From Aeromicrobium sp. Root344 (GTDB taxonomy: Bacteria; Actinomycetota; Actinomycetes; Propionibacteriales; Nocardioidaceae), in the NCBI RefSeq assembly GCF_001425755.1, contig NZ_LMDH01000001.1, positions 2,804,852 through 2,868,851 on the forward strand: a stretch of DNA of 64,000 bases, given 5' to 3'. The notes below the pieces were generated by a model. It did no database searches. It was given only the letters and a program-made list of their open reading frames with translations, and had not been told where the DNA came from. Positions 27,896 through 36,649 of the stretch are shown here, in pieces; the first letter of the stretch is position 1, and each line of letters opens with the position of its first letter. Position numbers and translations under genes: made by a program.

Positions 27896-30763
27896 GTGCA
27901 CCTCCCGCCCTCCAGCGCCGCGTTGATCGGCCGCGACGCCGACCTGCGCGAGCTCGACGCGCTCTTTGCGCAGGTCGTGGCCGGTGAGCCGAGGGCCGTC
28001 GTCGTGGCCGGCGAGGCCGGCATCGGCAAGAGCAGGCTGCTCGCTGAGTTCACCACCCGCAACGCCGATTCGGCCCGCATCCTGCGGGGGCAGTGCGTCG
28101 ACCTCGGCGAGGTCGCCACGCCATACGCGCCCGTCACCGCAGTGCTGCGCGAGCTGGTCGACCAGGCCGGCACCGAGCGCGTGCTCGAGGCTGCCGGCCC
28201 GGGGTGGGACACGATCGGCGTCCTGCTCCCCGAGCTCAGCGACCATGTCGCCGGCGGAGCCAACGAGAACCGGCTCCACGAGGGCGTGGCGCTGCTGCTC
28301 GAGCACTTCGCGCGCGAGCGTCCCGTGATCGTCGTGATCGAGGACCTGCACTGGGCCGACGAGGCGACGCTGACGGTGCTGCGATTCCTGCTGCGCGCCG
28401 TCGCGTCGGGCCCGATCATGATCGTCCTGACCTATCGCAGTGACGACGTCCATCGTGGCCACCCGCTTCGGGTGTTCCTCACCGAGATCGAGCGCGGCCG
28501 ACGAGCCAAGCGGCTCGAGCTCCGCCGCCTGACACGCGCTCAGGTCCGCAAGCAGGCGCACTCGATCCTCGGGCGTACGCCCAGCTTCGATCTCGTCGAG
28601 AGCGTCTTCGAGCGCAGCGAAGGGGTCCCGTTCTTCGTCGAGGAGCTCGTCGGGTGCGAGGACGCCGTGCTGCCCGAGACGTTGCGCGACGTGCTGTTGG
28701 CGCGCTACGAACGGCTCGACGACGCGACCCAATACTTCCTGCGCGTCGTCTCCGCAGGCGGCCTCCGCGTCGAGCACGAGCTCGTCGAGGAGGTGTTCGA
28801 CCGCGGTCCCGAGCAGCTCGACGCCGCCGCGCGGGCGTCGATCGTGGCCAACGTGCTGGTGGTCGACGACAGCGCCTACACGTTCCGGCACGCGCTCGTA
28901 CGCGAGGCGGTGCACGGCGACCTGCTGCCGGGGGAGCGCAGCCGGTTCCACGCCCGCTACGCCGAGGCGCTCGCCGCGCGTGAGAAGCCCGGTGACATCA
29001 CCGAGATCGCCTATCACTGGCACGCGGCCAACAACCACGCCAAGGCATTCCCCGCCAAGCTCGCCGCGATGCGCAGCGCCTCACAGGCCTACGCCTACGC
29101 GACCGCGGCACAGATGGGCGAGCGGGCCCTGGAGATCTGGGACGCGGTCGAGGACGCCGAGGCGGTCGCCGGCATGCCGAGGTCCAGGCTCATGGGCAAG
29201 GTCGCTGCCTACTTGCACACGGCCGGGGAGCCCGAACGTGCCCTTGCGACGGTCAACCTGGCGATCTCGCTCGGCGACGTCGATGGCCCTGACCTCGCGC
29301 GTCACCTGATGCTCAAGGCGCAGTGCCTGCACAACATCGCCAAGCTCGGCTCGATCCCGTTGCTGCGCGAGGCTCTCGAGCTGGTCCCACCGGGTGTCAA
29401 CGAGTCGCTGCGAGCGACGATCCTCTATCGCCTGGCTGCCCGCTACATGATCGAGGGCGCCGAGCCCGACGCCGTCGAGATCGCCACCCAGGCGTTGGAC
29501 CTCGCGCTCGAGCTGGGCGATCCCGAGGCAGCGTCCGTGGCGTCCAACATCCGCGGTGTGGCACGGGCGCATCGCGGAGACGTCGACGGCGGCGTGGCCG
29601 ACCTCGAGCGCGCCAAGGAACTGGCCGAGGGCAACGACGACGCACTCCTGCGGTTCCGGGTCAACTACTCCGACATGCTCAACCTGCTGGGCCGCTACGA
29701 CGAGTCCGTGGCGGTGGCCGACGAAGGGCTCGACCGCTCGCGCGAGCTCGGCGTCGAGCGCAGCTCTGGTGCGATCCTCGCGTCCAACATGATCGACCCA
29801 CTGTTCGCCCGTGGCGACTGGGAGCGCGCCGCACGCCTGCTGGACCGGGTGATCGCGCTCTCGCCACCGTTGACCTTCCGGGTCTACCTGCTGCAGTCCA
29901 AGGTCTGGTCGACGCTGTGGCGCGGTGAGCTCGAGGCGGCCGAGCGGATGTTCACGCACTGGAGCCCGCACATGGTCGCCCTCTCCGAGGTCGAGATCCA
30001 GACTCGGCTCCAGTACGTACGCCTCGCGGGCGAGCTCGCGCTCTCGCGTGGTGACGCCGCCACCGCGTGGTCGCACCTGTCGCGGGTGATCGCGCCGGAC
30101 TTCCACTCCCAACCCGGCCATGCGCTCGTGATCTACGCCCAGGTCGCCCGTGCCCTGGCGCGCCTGCGCGACGCGGGCGATGCCGACGTCGACCTCGAGG
30201 ACGCCGAACGGTGCCTCCGGGCGAGGCTCGACGCCGACTCGTTCTGGCCGACCGCGGGCCCCTGGTCGGCAGTCGTCGATGCCGAGCTCGGCGGCGCTTC
30301 GCGCACCGGCGACGGCGTTGCCGAGTGGCAGCGTGCGCTCGAGGGCGTGCAGACGTTGCCGGCCCAGAACGGCCCCTACCTGCTCCTGAGGCTCGGCATG
30401 GCACAGCACGGCGCGGGCCAGAGGTCGGAAGCGGTCGAGACGCTCGAGCAGGCGATCGACGCCGCCAAAGCCCTGGGCGCCGGGCTGATCACCAACCAGG
30501 CACGAGCCTTCGCTCAGCGCGCCGGACTGCCGCTCGGAGGCACCCCCGGACGTCACGAGGCCGGATCGGTCGAGCTCACGGCCCGCGAGCAGCAGGTGCT
30601 CGACCTGATCGCCGAGGGCCTCACCAACCGGCAGATCGGCGAGCGGCTGTTCATCAGCGTCAAGACCGCGAGCGTCCACGTGTCGGCGATCCTGCGCAAG
30701 CTCGGAGCGTCGAGCCGCACCGAGGCGGCCATGATCGCCGAGCGGTCCACCATCCGCGTCTAG
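27896..30763 (+). CDS. LuxR-family AAA (MalT/LAL-type) transcriptional regulator
   Basis: 955 residues from the GTG at 27896. Order: AAA ATPase domain with Walker A GEAGIGKS (39-46) and Walker B VIVVIEDLHWADEA; winged-helix region; a long TPR-like helical array; C-terminal LuxR HTH (about 893-955, LTAREQQVLDLIAEGLTNRQ, SVKTASVHVSAILRKL). LAL regulators are large ATP-driven activators that respond to a ligand. An ATG at 27836 is in frame, but the 20 codons before 27896 have many A/T third bases unlike the rest, so the GTG is preferred; CACGAT 6 bases upstream may be its -10. It is flanked by two small genes that share an upstream element. Confidence 0.88.
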   Translation: MHLPPSSAALIGRDADLRELDALFAQVVAGEPRAVVVAGEAGIGKSRLLAEFTTRNADSARILRGQCVDLGEVATPYAPVTAVLRELVDQAGTERVLEAAGPGWDTIGVLLPELSDHVAGGANENRLHEGVALLLEHFARERPVIVVIEDLHWADEATLTVLRFLLRAVASGPIMIVLTYRSDDVHRGHPLRVFLTEIERGRRAKRLELRRLTRAQVRKQAHSILGRTPSFDLVESVFERSEGVPFFVEELVGCEDAVLPETLRDVLLARYERLDDATQYFLRVVSAGGLRVEHELVEEVFDRGPEQLDAAARASIVANVLVVDDSAYTFRHALVREAVHGDLLPGERSRFHARYAEALAAREKPGDITEIAYHWHAANNHAKAFPAKLAAMRSASQAYAYATAAQMGERALEIWDAVEDAEAVAGMPRSRLMGKVAAYLHTAGEPERALATVNLAISLGDVDGPDLARHLMLKAQCLHNIAKLGSIPLLREALELVPPGVNESLRATILYRLAARYMIEGAEPDAVEIATQALDLALELGDPEAASVASNIRGVARAHRGDVDGGVADLERAKELAEGNDDALLRFRVNYSDMLNLLGRYDESVAVADEGLDRSRELGVERSSGAILASNMIDPLFARGDWERAARLLDRVIALSPPLTFRVYLLQSKVWSTLWRGELEAAERMFTHWSPHMVALSEVEIQTRLQYVRLAGELALSRGDAATAWSHLSRVIAPDFHSQPGHALVIYAQVARALARLRDAGDADVDLEDAERCLRARLDADSFWPTAGPWSAVVDAELGGASRTGDGVAEWQRALEGVQTLPAQNGPYLLLRLGMAQHGAGQRSEAVETLEQAIDAAKALGAGLITNQARAFAQRAGLPLGGTPGRHEAGSVELTAREQQVLDLIAEGLTNRQIGERLFISVKTASVHVSAILRKLGASSRTEAAMIAERSTIRV

Positions 30764-30789
30764 GGCGTCTCCGTCGCGGATGAGCCGGC

Positions 30790-30827
30790 GCCTAGGTAGG
30801 TCTGAGGTACCTCAGACCTGCCTAGGC
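30790..30827. other. 38-base near-perfect palindrome after the LuxR-type gene
   Basis: Nearly symmetrical around GGTACC with a single non-complementary pair (30797/30820), which is a G-T wobble in RNA. Arms read CCTAGG, then AGGTCTGAGGT. It starts 26 bases after the regulator stop and ends 14 bases before copy 2 of the 40-base element. It could be a bidirectional terminator hairpin or a dimeric operator; its inner half-site CTGAGGT/ACCTCAG recurs as ACCTCAG in element copy 2. Confidence 0.7.
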
Positions 30828-30841
30828 CCAGGACCTGCGCG

Positions 30842-30881
30842 GAAGTTAAGGCATCCGCCCGATGTGAGGGGCCCACCTCAG
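30842..30881 (+). promoter_or_regulatory. Duplicated 40-base upstream element, copy 2
   Basis: Second copy of the element at 27560-27599 (31/40 identical): GGCATCCGCCCGATGTG and CCCACCTCAG. The distance from its end to the small gene's start is 50 bases, against 40 for copy 1. A TGTC-GAAA-GACA hairpin lies between it and the ribosome-binding site. Confidence 0.6.
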
Positions 30882-30931
30882 CGACGAATGTAGGTGATGT
30901 CGAAAGACACTCCACCGAAAGGGAGACCATC

Positions 30932-31129
30932 ATGATCACCGACTACATCGCCCAGGTCGACAACCAGCAGCGCGAGCGCCAGCTCGTCCAGACGATCGAG
31001 CGTCGCCGGTCGACCGCCGAGCGCGTCGCCGCTCAGCGGTTCAACGGAGATCGCCTGGCCCTCATCGCTCACCTGGCCCGCACGGCACGCGCCACCCGCG
31101 CCGTCGCCGCCCGTCCCGTCAGCTGCTGA
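30932..31129 (+). CDS. Small Arg-rich protein (LuxR island, copy 2)
   Basis: 65 residues, not recognised. A helical, charged N-terminal half (DNQQRERQLVQTIERRRSTA) is followed by an Ala/Arg-rich basic tail. GGGAG 6 bases before the ATG is the ribosome-binding site. Similar in size, charge layout and upstream element to the protein at 27640-27843, so the two are likely distant paralogues under common control. Its 3' end overlaps the convergent MFS gene by 11 bases. Confidence 0.65.
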   Translation: MITDYIAQVDNQQRERQLVQTIERRRSTAERVAAQRFNGDRLALIAHLARTARATRAVAARPVSC

Positions 31130-32339
31130 GTCCGCGCGGCCCGTGACCGAGGGTGTCCTCGAGCATCACGGGCCGTGCGACGAACCACCCCGCAACACCG
31201 ATCACAGCAGTCAGCGACATCAGGGCTGCGAGCGGCGCCGTCCACGAGCCCGTGGCATCGTGCAGCACCCCAGCACCCAACGGCCCGATCCCGGCGATCA
31301 GGTAGCCGGGCCCCTGGGTGAAGACCGACAGCGCCGTCGTTCCGGCGGCCGTCCGGGTCCGCTTGCCGATCATGGTCAGCGTCCAGGTGAACGCGCCGCC
31401 ACCGAGACCCAGGAGCACCGCCCAGAGCCACGTCGTCGTGGTCGGGGCGACCAGCACCCCCAACCAGCCGCAGGCGGTCACCACCGCGAAGGCGACCGGC
31501 AGGACCGGTCGCTCGTCGACGATCCGCATCAGCCACGGCAGCGCGAGCGTCAAGGGGATCCCCACTCCACTCAGCAGCCCCAGCATCGCCCCCGCGCGTG
31601 CGTCACTGAGCCCGGCGTCCGTCAGGATTTCCGGCAACCAGCCGAACTGGGCGTACGCCATCGCCGACTGGGAGCCGAACAGCACGAGCATCGCCCAAGT
31701 GAGAGGCGATCGCAGCACGTCGCGTGAGGCGAGCCGGGCCGACCCCGTCGGGTCCGTACGCACGTCGTGGCGCAGGAACGCCAGCCAGGGCAGCAGGGCG
31801 ACGAACGCCAGACCGGCCCACAGGCCCAGGCCCTGACGCCAACCGCCGAGAGCATCGGAGAGCGGCACGGTCGAGATCGACCCGAGGCTGGCACCGGCCA
31901 TCAGTGATCCGCCGTAGAGCGCGCTCATCAGACCGACGCGGTCCGGGAAGTGCACCTTGACCAGCGGCGGAAGGATGATGTTGCCCATGGCCGCGCCGGC
32001 CAGGGCCACCGTCGTGAACGTCATGAACAGGGCCGTGTTGTCGACCACCGCACGCAGCACGAGACCCACCGTGATCAGCGACAGGACGAGCGCGGCCGTA
32101 CGGTGCAGGCCGAGTCCCTTGACGACCCCGTGGGCGCCAACGCCGAACGCGGCGAAGCAGACGACCGGCACCGTCGTGACGATGCCGGCCACGGCTGTCG
32201 ACATGCCGAGGTCGTCGCGCACCGAGCCCAGCACGACACCGAGGCTTCCCACAGCGACCCGCAGGTTGAGCGCCAGCAGCACGATCGCGGCGCCGACGAG
32301 CAGTCGGCCCTTGGTCGACGGGGAACGAGGGTCAGCCAC
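31119..32339 (-). CDS. MFS transporter, CynX/NimT-like
   Basis: 406 residues from the GTG at 32339; no ATG is available in frame nearby. Twelve hydrophobic segments typical of the major facilitator superfamily; the start (LLVGAAIVLLALNLRVAVGSLGVVL) and the HDVRTDPTG-type central cytoplasmic loop fit the CynX/NimT cyanate/nitroimidazole-transporter group. The substrate is unknown. It lies between the LuxR island and the TIGR03936 gene, divergent from the latter with 43 bases between starts. Confidence 0.85.
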   Translation of the reverse strand: MADPRSPSTKGRLLVGAAIVLLALNLRVAVGSLGVVLGSVRDDLGMSTAVAGIVTTVPVVCFAAFGVGAHGVVKGLGLHRTAALVLSLITVGLVLRAVVDNTALFMTFTTVALAGAAMGNIILPPLVKVHFPDRVGLMSALYGGSLMAGASLGSISTVPLSDALGGWRQGLGLWAGLAFVALLPWLAFLRHDVRTDPTGSARLASRDVLRSPLTWAMLVLFGSQSAMAYAQFGWLPEILTDAGLSDARAGAMLGLLSGVGIPLTLALPWLMRIVDERPVLPVAFAVVTACGWLGVLVAPTTTTWLWAVLLGLGGGAFTWTLTMIGKRTRTAAGTTALSVFTQGPGYLIAGIGPLGAGVLHDATGSWTAPLAALMSLTAVIGVAGWFVARPVMLEDTLGHGPRGLSS

Positions 32340-32370
32340 GAGGCCCCATTCAACTCCTCCGACGCGCGGG

Positions 32371-32376
32371 TAGCCT
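32371..32376 (+). promoter_or_regulatory. -10 hexamer TAGCCT, 6 bases before the TIGR03936 gene
   Basis: TAGCCT, CGTCGG, GTG. Nearly identical in sequence to the promoter at 52727 (TAACCT, CGTCGG, GTG). Confidence 0.55.
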
Positions 32377-32382
32377 CGTCGG

Positions 32383-33147
32383 GTGACAACCCTCGAAGGG
32401 ACGCCCAACCCCGAAGCCCCCAACCCGCAGCTGCCGATCGTGCAGAAGCTGCGCATCCGCTACGCCAAGCGCGGTCGTCTGCGGTTCACGAGTCACCGTG
32501 ACTTCGCCCGGGCCTTCGAGCGTGCCGTGCGCCGCGCGGGCATCCCGATCGGCTTCTCCTCGGGGTTCACGCCCCATCCCAAGATCTCCTACGCCAACGC
32601 GTCGCCGACGGGCGCGGCGAGCGAGGCGGAGTACCTCGAGATCGGCATGACCCGGCCGTGTGACCCCGACGAGGTACGCGCCTCGCTCGACTCCGCCCTG
32701 CCTGACGGCCTCGTCATCGTCGACGTCGTCGAGGCCAAACCGGGGTCCCTGGCCGACCGCCTGCAGGCGAGCTCGTGGGAGATCGCCCTGCCGGGGGTCA
32801 GCGCCGAACACGCCCAATCAGCGGTCGAGGCGTTCCTCGCGACCAACGAGGTCCTGATCGAGCGGATGATGAAGCGCGGGCTTCGTACGCTCGACTGCCG
32901 CGACGCGGTGCTGGCCCTGTCCGCGCGTTCCGACGGGTCCCGCACCGGCCCATGTGCGATACTGGCTGTGGTTGTACGACACGACACACCGTCGATACGA
33001 CCAGACGACGTTCTCGCCGGACTCCGATCCAGCGGTGGCCTCGAGCTCGAGCAGACGCCCATCGCGACTCGCTTGGCCCAGGGCCCTCTGGATTCAGAGA
33101 CCGGCACGGTGGGCGATCCATTTGCCTTCGACCGCGACGCATCCTGA
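32383..33147 (+). CDS. TIGR03936 (DUF2344) radical SAM-associated protein
   Basis: 254 residues. RIRYAKRGRLRFTSHRDFARAFERAVRRA at the N-terminus and SSGFTPHPKISYANASPTG are diagnostic of the family that partners TIGR03960 radical SAM proteins; in many bacteria the two are fused or adjacent, and rne/rng follows. The function of the pair is not established. Its leaderless-type promoter makes it independent of the distant partner gene. rne begins 166 bases downstream. Confidence 0.88.
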   Translation: MTTLEGTPNPEAPNPQLPIVQKLRIRYAKRGRLRFTSHRDFARAFERAVRRAGIPIGFSSGFTPHPKISYANASPTGAASEAEYLEIGMTRPCDPDEVRASLDSALPDGLVIVDVVEAKPGSLADRLQASSWEIALPGVSAEHAQSAVEAFLATNEVLIERMMKRGLRTLDCRDAVLALSARSDGSRTGPCAILAVVVRHDTPSIRPDDVLAGLRSSGGLELEQTPIATRLAQGPLDSETGTVGDPFAFDRDAS

Positions 33148-33313
33148 CGGGTGTCGACCGCGGCGGTGAATGTGGGAGCTGATGTGACAGACCAAAGTTC
33201 GCCGTCAACTCCCCGGCGCGTGGCGCTGGGGTTGACCGAAGGCTTAAGGCCCGCTTGCCGGGCCGCAGACGTGCCCAGGCCGATCTCGATCGGCCTCGGG
33301 CGAAGGAGAGCAC
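33148..33313 (+). promoter_or_regulatory. Structured leader region of rne
   Basis: 166 non-coding bases with two strong hairpins: GGCCCG-CTTGC-CGGGCC at 33248-33264 and a 9-base perfect stem AGGCCGATC/GATCGGCCT at 33277-33296, extended by CC/GG. The second ends just before the ribosome-binding site AAGGAGAG. RNase E genes of enterobacteria autoregulate through leader hairpins; similar control here is inference. No convincing -10/-35 pair is visible. Confidence 0.5.
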
Positions 33314-35851
33314 ATGCTCGACGACAACGAAACACCCGCTGAATCCACCACCGAAGCACCGCCCGTACGTCGCAGGGCCGCCGGCCGACCCGCCGGACCG
33401 CCCGCCGCAGTCAGCTTTTCCGCACCTGTCGCGCCGGCCAAGGCCAAGCCGGCCAAGGCTGAGGCGCCCAAGGCCGACCCGGCCAAGGACGACGCTCCCG
33501 CCGAGCCGCGTGCCAAGAAGGCGGCCGCCAAGACGGCGGCCAAGGACGAGCCGGCCGCCGAGGACACCGCAGAGGTCCCCGCCAAGCGAGCTGCCAAGAA
33601 GACGGCCGCCAAGAAGACCGAGCCCAAGGCCGACGCCGACGAGGTTGCACCGGTCTCCGCGACCGCGGCGATGTTCAAGGCGCCCGAACCGGGCCTGGCC
33701 CCTGCGCGTCCCAAGCCGGTGCAGAACGAGTCCGACAATGATGCGGACGACGAGGACGACGACGACCCGGACGCACCCAAGCGGCGCCGTCGCAGCCGTG
33801 GCGGCCGCCGTCGCCGCAAGGGTGACAGCGAGGGCGACGAGGTCTCCAACGAGACCGACAGCGACAACGACTCGGACGACGACTCCGATGATGACGGCAA
33901 CGGTGGCACGCGTCGCCGTCGTCGCCGCGCACGCGCCGGCGAAGGTGCCGACGCCTCGCCGGACGACCCCGAGAACACCGTCGTCAGGGTCCGCAACGGA
34001 CGCACGGCCGAGGACGAGATCACCGGCGTCGCCGGGTCGACGCGCCTCGAGGCCAAGAAACAGCGCCGCCGCGAGGGCCGCGAGGCCGGCCGCCGTCGCG
34101 CCCCGATCGTCTCCGAGGCCGAGTTCCTGGCCCGTCGCGAGTCGGTCAAGCGCGAGATGGTCGTCCGTCAGCGCGACGACTACACGCAGATCGCCGTGAT
34201 CGAGGACAACGTGCTCGTCGAGCACTATGTCGCTCGCGAGTCCCAGATCTCGATCATCGGCAATGTCTACCTCGGCAAGGTCCAGAACGTCCTGCCCAGC
34301 ATGGAGGCCGCGTTCGTCGACATCGGCGCCGGCCGCAACGCCGTGCTCTACGCCGGTGAGGTCGACTGGACCACGTTCGGCAACGGCAAGCAGCGCAAGA
34401 TCGAGGACGCGCTCAAGCCCGGCCAGACGATCCTCGTCCAGGTGTCCAAGGACCCGATCGGCCAGAAGGGCGCCCGGCTCACCAGCCAGATCAGCCTGCC
34501 CGGACGCTTCCTCGTCCTCGTGCCCGGCGGGCAGACCAGCGGGATCTCCCGCAAGCTGCCCGAGAACGAGCGGGCTCGCCTCAAGACCCTCCTCAAGGAA
34601 GTCCTGCCCGACGACACGGGCGTCATCGTGCGCACCGCCGCCGAGGGAGCGACCGAGGAGCAGCTGACCCGCGACGTCACGGCGCTGTCGGCGCGGTGGC
34701 AGGTCATCGAGGGCAAGGTGGCAGCCGGCAAGGCGCCCGAGCTGCTCTACTCCGAGCCCGATCTCATGATCAAGGTCGTGCGCGACCTGTTCAACGAGGA
34801 CTTCCACGGTCTGGTCGTCGAAGGCGACGACGCCTGGGACATGATCAAGGGCTACATCGACCACGTTGCTCCCGACCTCGCCGAGCGGGTCAAGCGCTGG
34901 GAGCACCCCGACGGCCAGGATGCCTTCACGGCCTACCGGCTGGACGAGCAGATCCACAAGGCGCTCGATCGCAAGGTGTTCCTCCCGTCGGGCGGCTCCC
35001 TCGTGATCGACCGCACCGAGGCCATGACCGTCGTCGACGTCAACACCGGCAAGTACACCGGCTCCGGGGGCAACCTCGAGGAGACCGTGACCAAGAACAA
35101 CCTCGAAGCCGCTGAAGAGGTCGTCCGCCAGCTCCGGCTGCGCGACATCGGCGGCATCATCGTCGTCGACTTCATCGACATGGTGCTCGAGAGCAACCGT
35201 GACCTCGTGCTGCGCCGGCTCGTCGAGTGCCTCGGCCGCGACCGTACGCGTCACCAGGTCGCCGAGGTGACGTCGCTGGGACTCGTCCAGATGACGCGCA
35301 AGCGCATCGGCACGGGACTGCTCGAGTCGTTCAGCCACGAGTGCGAGCACTGCCACGGCCGCGGCGTCCTGATCCAGGACGTTCCGGTCGAGCCCAAGAA
35401 GGACGAGCAGCGTCGCGGTGGCCGTGGTGGCCGTGGTGGCGGCGGAGGTCGCGGCAACGGCAACCACGGCGGCAACGGCAACCAGGGCGGCAACGGCAGC
35501 CACGGTGGCAGCGCCAAGGGCGGCGACTCCGCCAAGAGCGAGGCGCCCGAGGCCAAGTCCGCAGACAGCAAGCCGGTGGACAGCAACGAAGCATCCGCGG
35601 ACACCAAGCCGGCGGACACCAAGCCGGCGGACGCCAAGCCCGCCGACAGCAGCTCCACTGACGACAAGCCCGAGGTCGAGGCTGCGGCCCCGGCCAAGAA
35701 GACCCCCCGCAAGCGCGGCTCGGCGTCCAAGCCGGCCGGCCCTCCGCCGTCGGTGGAGCCACCGTCCGCGCAGGCGGGCAGCACGACTTCTGAGCCTTCT
35801 GGACAGTCCGGGGACGCCCCCGTTTTGACCAGCGAGGGTCAGGCTCCGTAA
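33314..35851 (+). CDS. rne: Ribonuclease E/G
   Basis: 845 residues. The catalytic core begins near residue 280 ([17 protein letters not shown]) and includes the S1-like segment [20 protein letters not shown], the DNase-like domain with [17 protein letters not shown] (metal-binding Asp), and the zinc link Cys677-X2-Cys680. The first 275 residues are a low-complexity extension of Ala/Lys-Pro repeats followed by acidic runs and Arg clusters ([15 protein letters not shown]), as in other actinobacterial RNase E proteins. The C-terminus has Gly/Asn-rich and ADTKP-type repeats. It processes rRNA and tRNA and drives mRNA decay. AAGGAGAG precedes the ATG. Confidence 0.95.
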   Translation: MLDDNETPAESTTEAPPVRRRAAGRPAGPPAAVSFSAPVAPAKAKPAKAEAPKADPAKDDAPAEPRAKKAAAKTAAKDEPAAEDTAEVPAKRAAKKTAAKKTEPKADADEVAPVSATAAMFKAPEPGLAPARPKPVQNESDNDADDEDDDDPDAPKRRRRSRGGRRRRKGDSEGDEVSNETDSDNDSDDDSDDDGNGGTRRRRRRARAGEGADASPDDPENTVVRVRNGRTAEDEITGVAGSTRLEAKKQRRREGREAGRRRAPIVSEAEFLARRESVKREMVVRQRDDYTQIAVIEDNVLVEHYVARESQISIIGNVYLGKVQNVLPSMEAAFVDIGAGRNAVLYAGEVDWTTFGNGKQRKIEDALKPGQTILVQVSKDPIGQKGARLTSQISLPGRFLVLVPGGQTSGISRKLPENERARLKTLLKEVLPDDTGVIVRTAAEGATEEQLTRDVTALSARWQVIEGKVAAGKAPELLYSEPDLMIKVVRDLFNEDFHGLVVEGDDAWDMIKGYIDHVAPDLAERVKRWEHPDGQDAFTAYRLDEQIHKALDRKVFLPSGGSLVIDRTEAMTVVDVNTGKYTGSGGNLEETVTKNNLEAAEEVVRQLRLRDIGGIIVVDFIDMVLESNRDLVLRRLVECLGRDRTRHQVAEVTSLGLVQMTRKRIGTGLLESFSHECEHCHGRGVLIQDVPVEPKKDEQRRGGRGGRGGGGGRGNGNHGGNGNQGGNGSHGGSAKGGDSAKSEAPEAKSADSKPVDSNEASADTKPADTKPADAKPADSSSTDDKPEVEAAAPAKKTPRKRGSASKPAGPPPSVEPPSAQAGSTTSEPSGQSGDAPVLTSEGQAP

Positions 35852-35854
35852 ACT
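35825..35854 (+). promoter_or_regulatory. rplU promoter overlapping the end of rne
   Basis: -35 TTGACC (35825-35830), 18-base spacer, -10 TAAACT (35849-35854). The -10 includes the TAA stop codon of rne. This is the clearest two-box promoter in the window and gives a leader of about 85 bases for rplU-rpmA. Confidence 0.65.
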
Positions 35855-35891
35855 AGTCCTTCGGTGCGCTCTGCGTGCCGTTCTCGCGCGT

Positions 35892-35908
35892 CCCGCTCTT
35901 CGAGCGGG
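35892..35908 (+). other. Hairpin in the rplU leader
   Basis: CCCGCTC-TTC-GAGCGGG, a 7-base perfect stem with a 3-base loop, about 35 bases after the expected transcript start and 37 before the rplU GTG. It could be part of an L21-type autoregulatory leader; that role is inference. Confidence 0.4.
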
Positions 35909-35945
35909 CGTGCCCCCAGAGCTGAAACGAGTGAGGAATCCCGTG

Positions 35946-36254
35946 GTGTACGCAATCGTCCGCAGTGGCGGCAACCAGCAGAAGGTAGCCGTCGGCGACG
36001 TCATCCAGATCGACAAGGTCGCACAGGCCGAGGGCGAGACGCTGTCCCTTCCCGCGGTGCTGTTCGTCGACGGCGACACGGTCACGGCCGACGCCGACTC
36101 GCTCGCCAAGATCACGGTGACCGCCGAGGTCCTGGGCCTCTCCAAGGGTCCCAAGATCGTGATCCAGAAGTACAAGAACAAGACCGGCTACAAGAAGCGT
36201 CAGGGTCACCGTCAGAAGTACACCCAGGTGAAGATCACCGGGATCAAGAAGTAG
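35946..36254 (+). CDS. rplU: 50S ribosomal protein L21
   Basis: 102 residues. The GTG at 35946 gives the canonical start (M)[13 protein letters not shown]; the GTG one codon earlier would add a valine. GAGGAA 7 bases upstream is the ribosome-binding site. VVIQ-type C-terminus [20 protein letters not shown] is the rRNA-binding end of L21. Followed at 12 bases by rpmA, the universal pair. Confidence 0.97.
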   Translation: MYAIVRSGGNQQKVAVGDVIQIDKVAQAEGETLSLPAVLFVDGDTVTADADSLAKITVTAEVLGLSKGPKIVIQKYKNKTGYKKRQGHRQKYTQVKITGIKK

Positions 36255-36266
36255 GGGACTGAGCAC

Positions 36267-36530
36267 ATGGCACACAAAAAGGGCGCAGCCTCCACCAAGA
36301 ACGGCCGCGATTCCAACTCACAGCGCCTCGGCGTCAAGCGCTTCGGCGGTCAGCTCGTCAACGCCGGCGAGATCATCGTCCGCCAGCGTGGCACGCACTT
36401 CCACCCCGGCACCAACGTCGGCCGTGGCGGCGACGACACGCTGTTCGCGCTCTCCGCTGGTGCGGTGGAGTTCGGCCGTCGTCGTGGACGCAAGGTCATC
36501 AACATCGTCCCGGGTGTCCCGGCGGAGTAG
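36267..36530 (+). CDS. rpmA: 50S ribosomal protein L27
   Basis: 87 residues. [20 protein letters not shown] is the classic L27 start; no N-terminal extension, unlike Firmicutes L27. The N-terminal tail reaches the peptidyl-transferase centre. A perfect 34-base palindrome follows the stop. Confidence 0.98.
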   Translation: MAHKKGAASTKNGRDSNSQRLGVKRFGGQLVNAGEIIVRQRGTHFHPGTNVGRGGDDTLFALSAGAVEFGRRRGRKVINIVPGVPAE

Positions 36531-36550
36531 TCCGAGCGAACACTCTCTTT

Positions 36551-36584
36551 GAAGGGGCAGTCCGCAGCTGCGGACTGCCCCTTC
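36551..36584 (+). terminator. Terminator hairpin after rpmA
   Basis: Perfect palindrome of 17+17 bases (arm GAAGGGGCAGTCCGCAG) centred between 36567 and 36568, followed by GTTCCATTT. It separates the ribosomal pair from obgE, though read-through is likely since these genes are normally linked. Confidence 0.75.
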
Positions 36585-36649
36585 GTTCCATTTCAAGCCG
36601 AACAGGCGAGTTCTGGCCCTGACCGGGCCCCCAACGAAAGGAGCGGCCG

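Noticed and set aside
35450-35680. Tandem-repeat-like DNA that might suggest a CRISPR array or satellite
   Set aside because: It is in-frame low-complexity coding sequence of the RNase E tail; repeat units are short and there are no unique spacers.
32798-36181. Very long open frame (over 1100 codons) antisense to rne and neighbours
   Set aside because: High GC makes stop codons rare in the opposite frames; the sense strand has rne, rplU and TIGR03936 with clear motifs, and the antisense translation is low-complexity Leu/Ala/Val/Gly.
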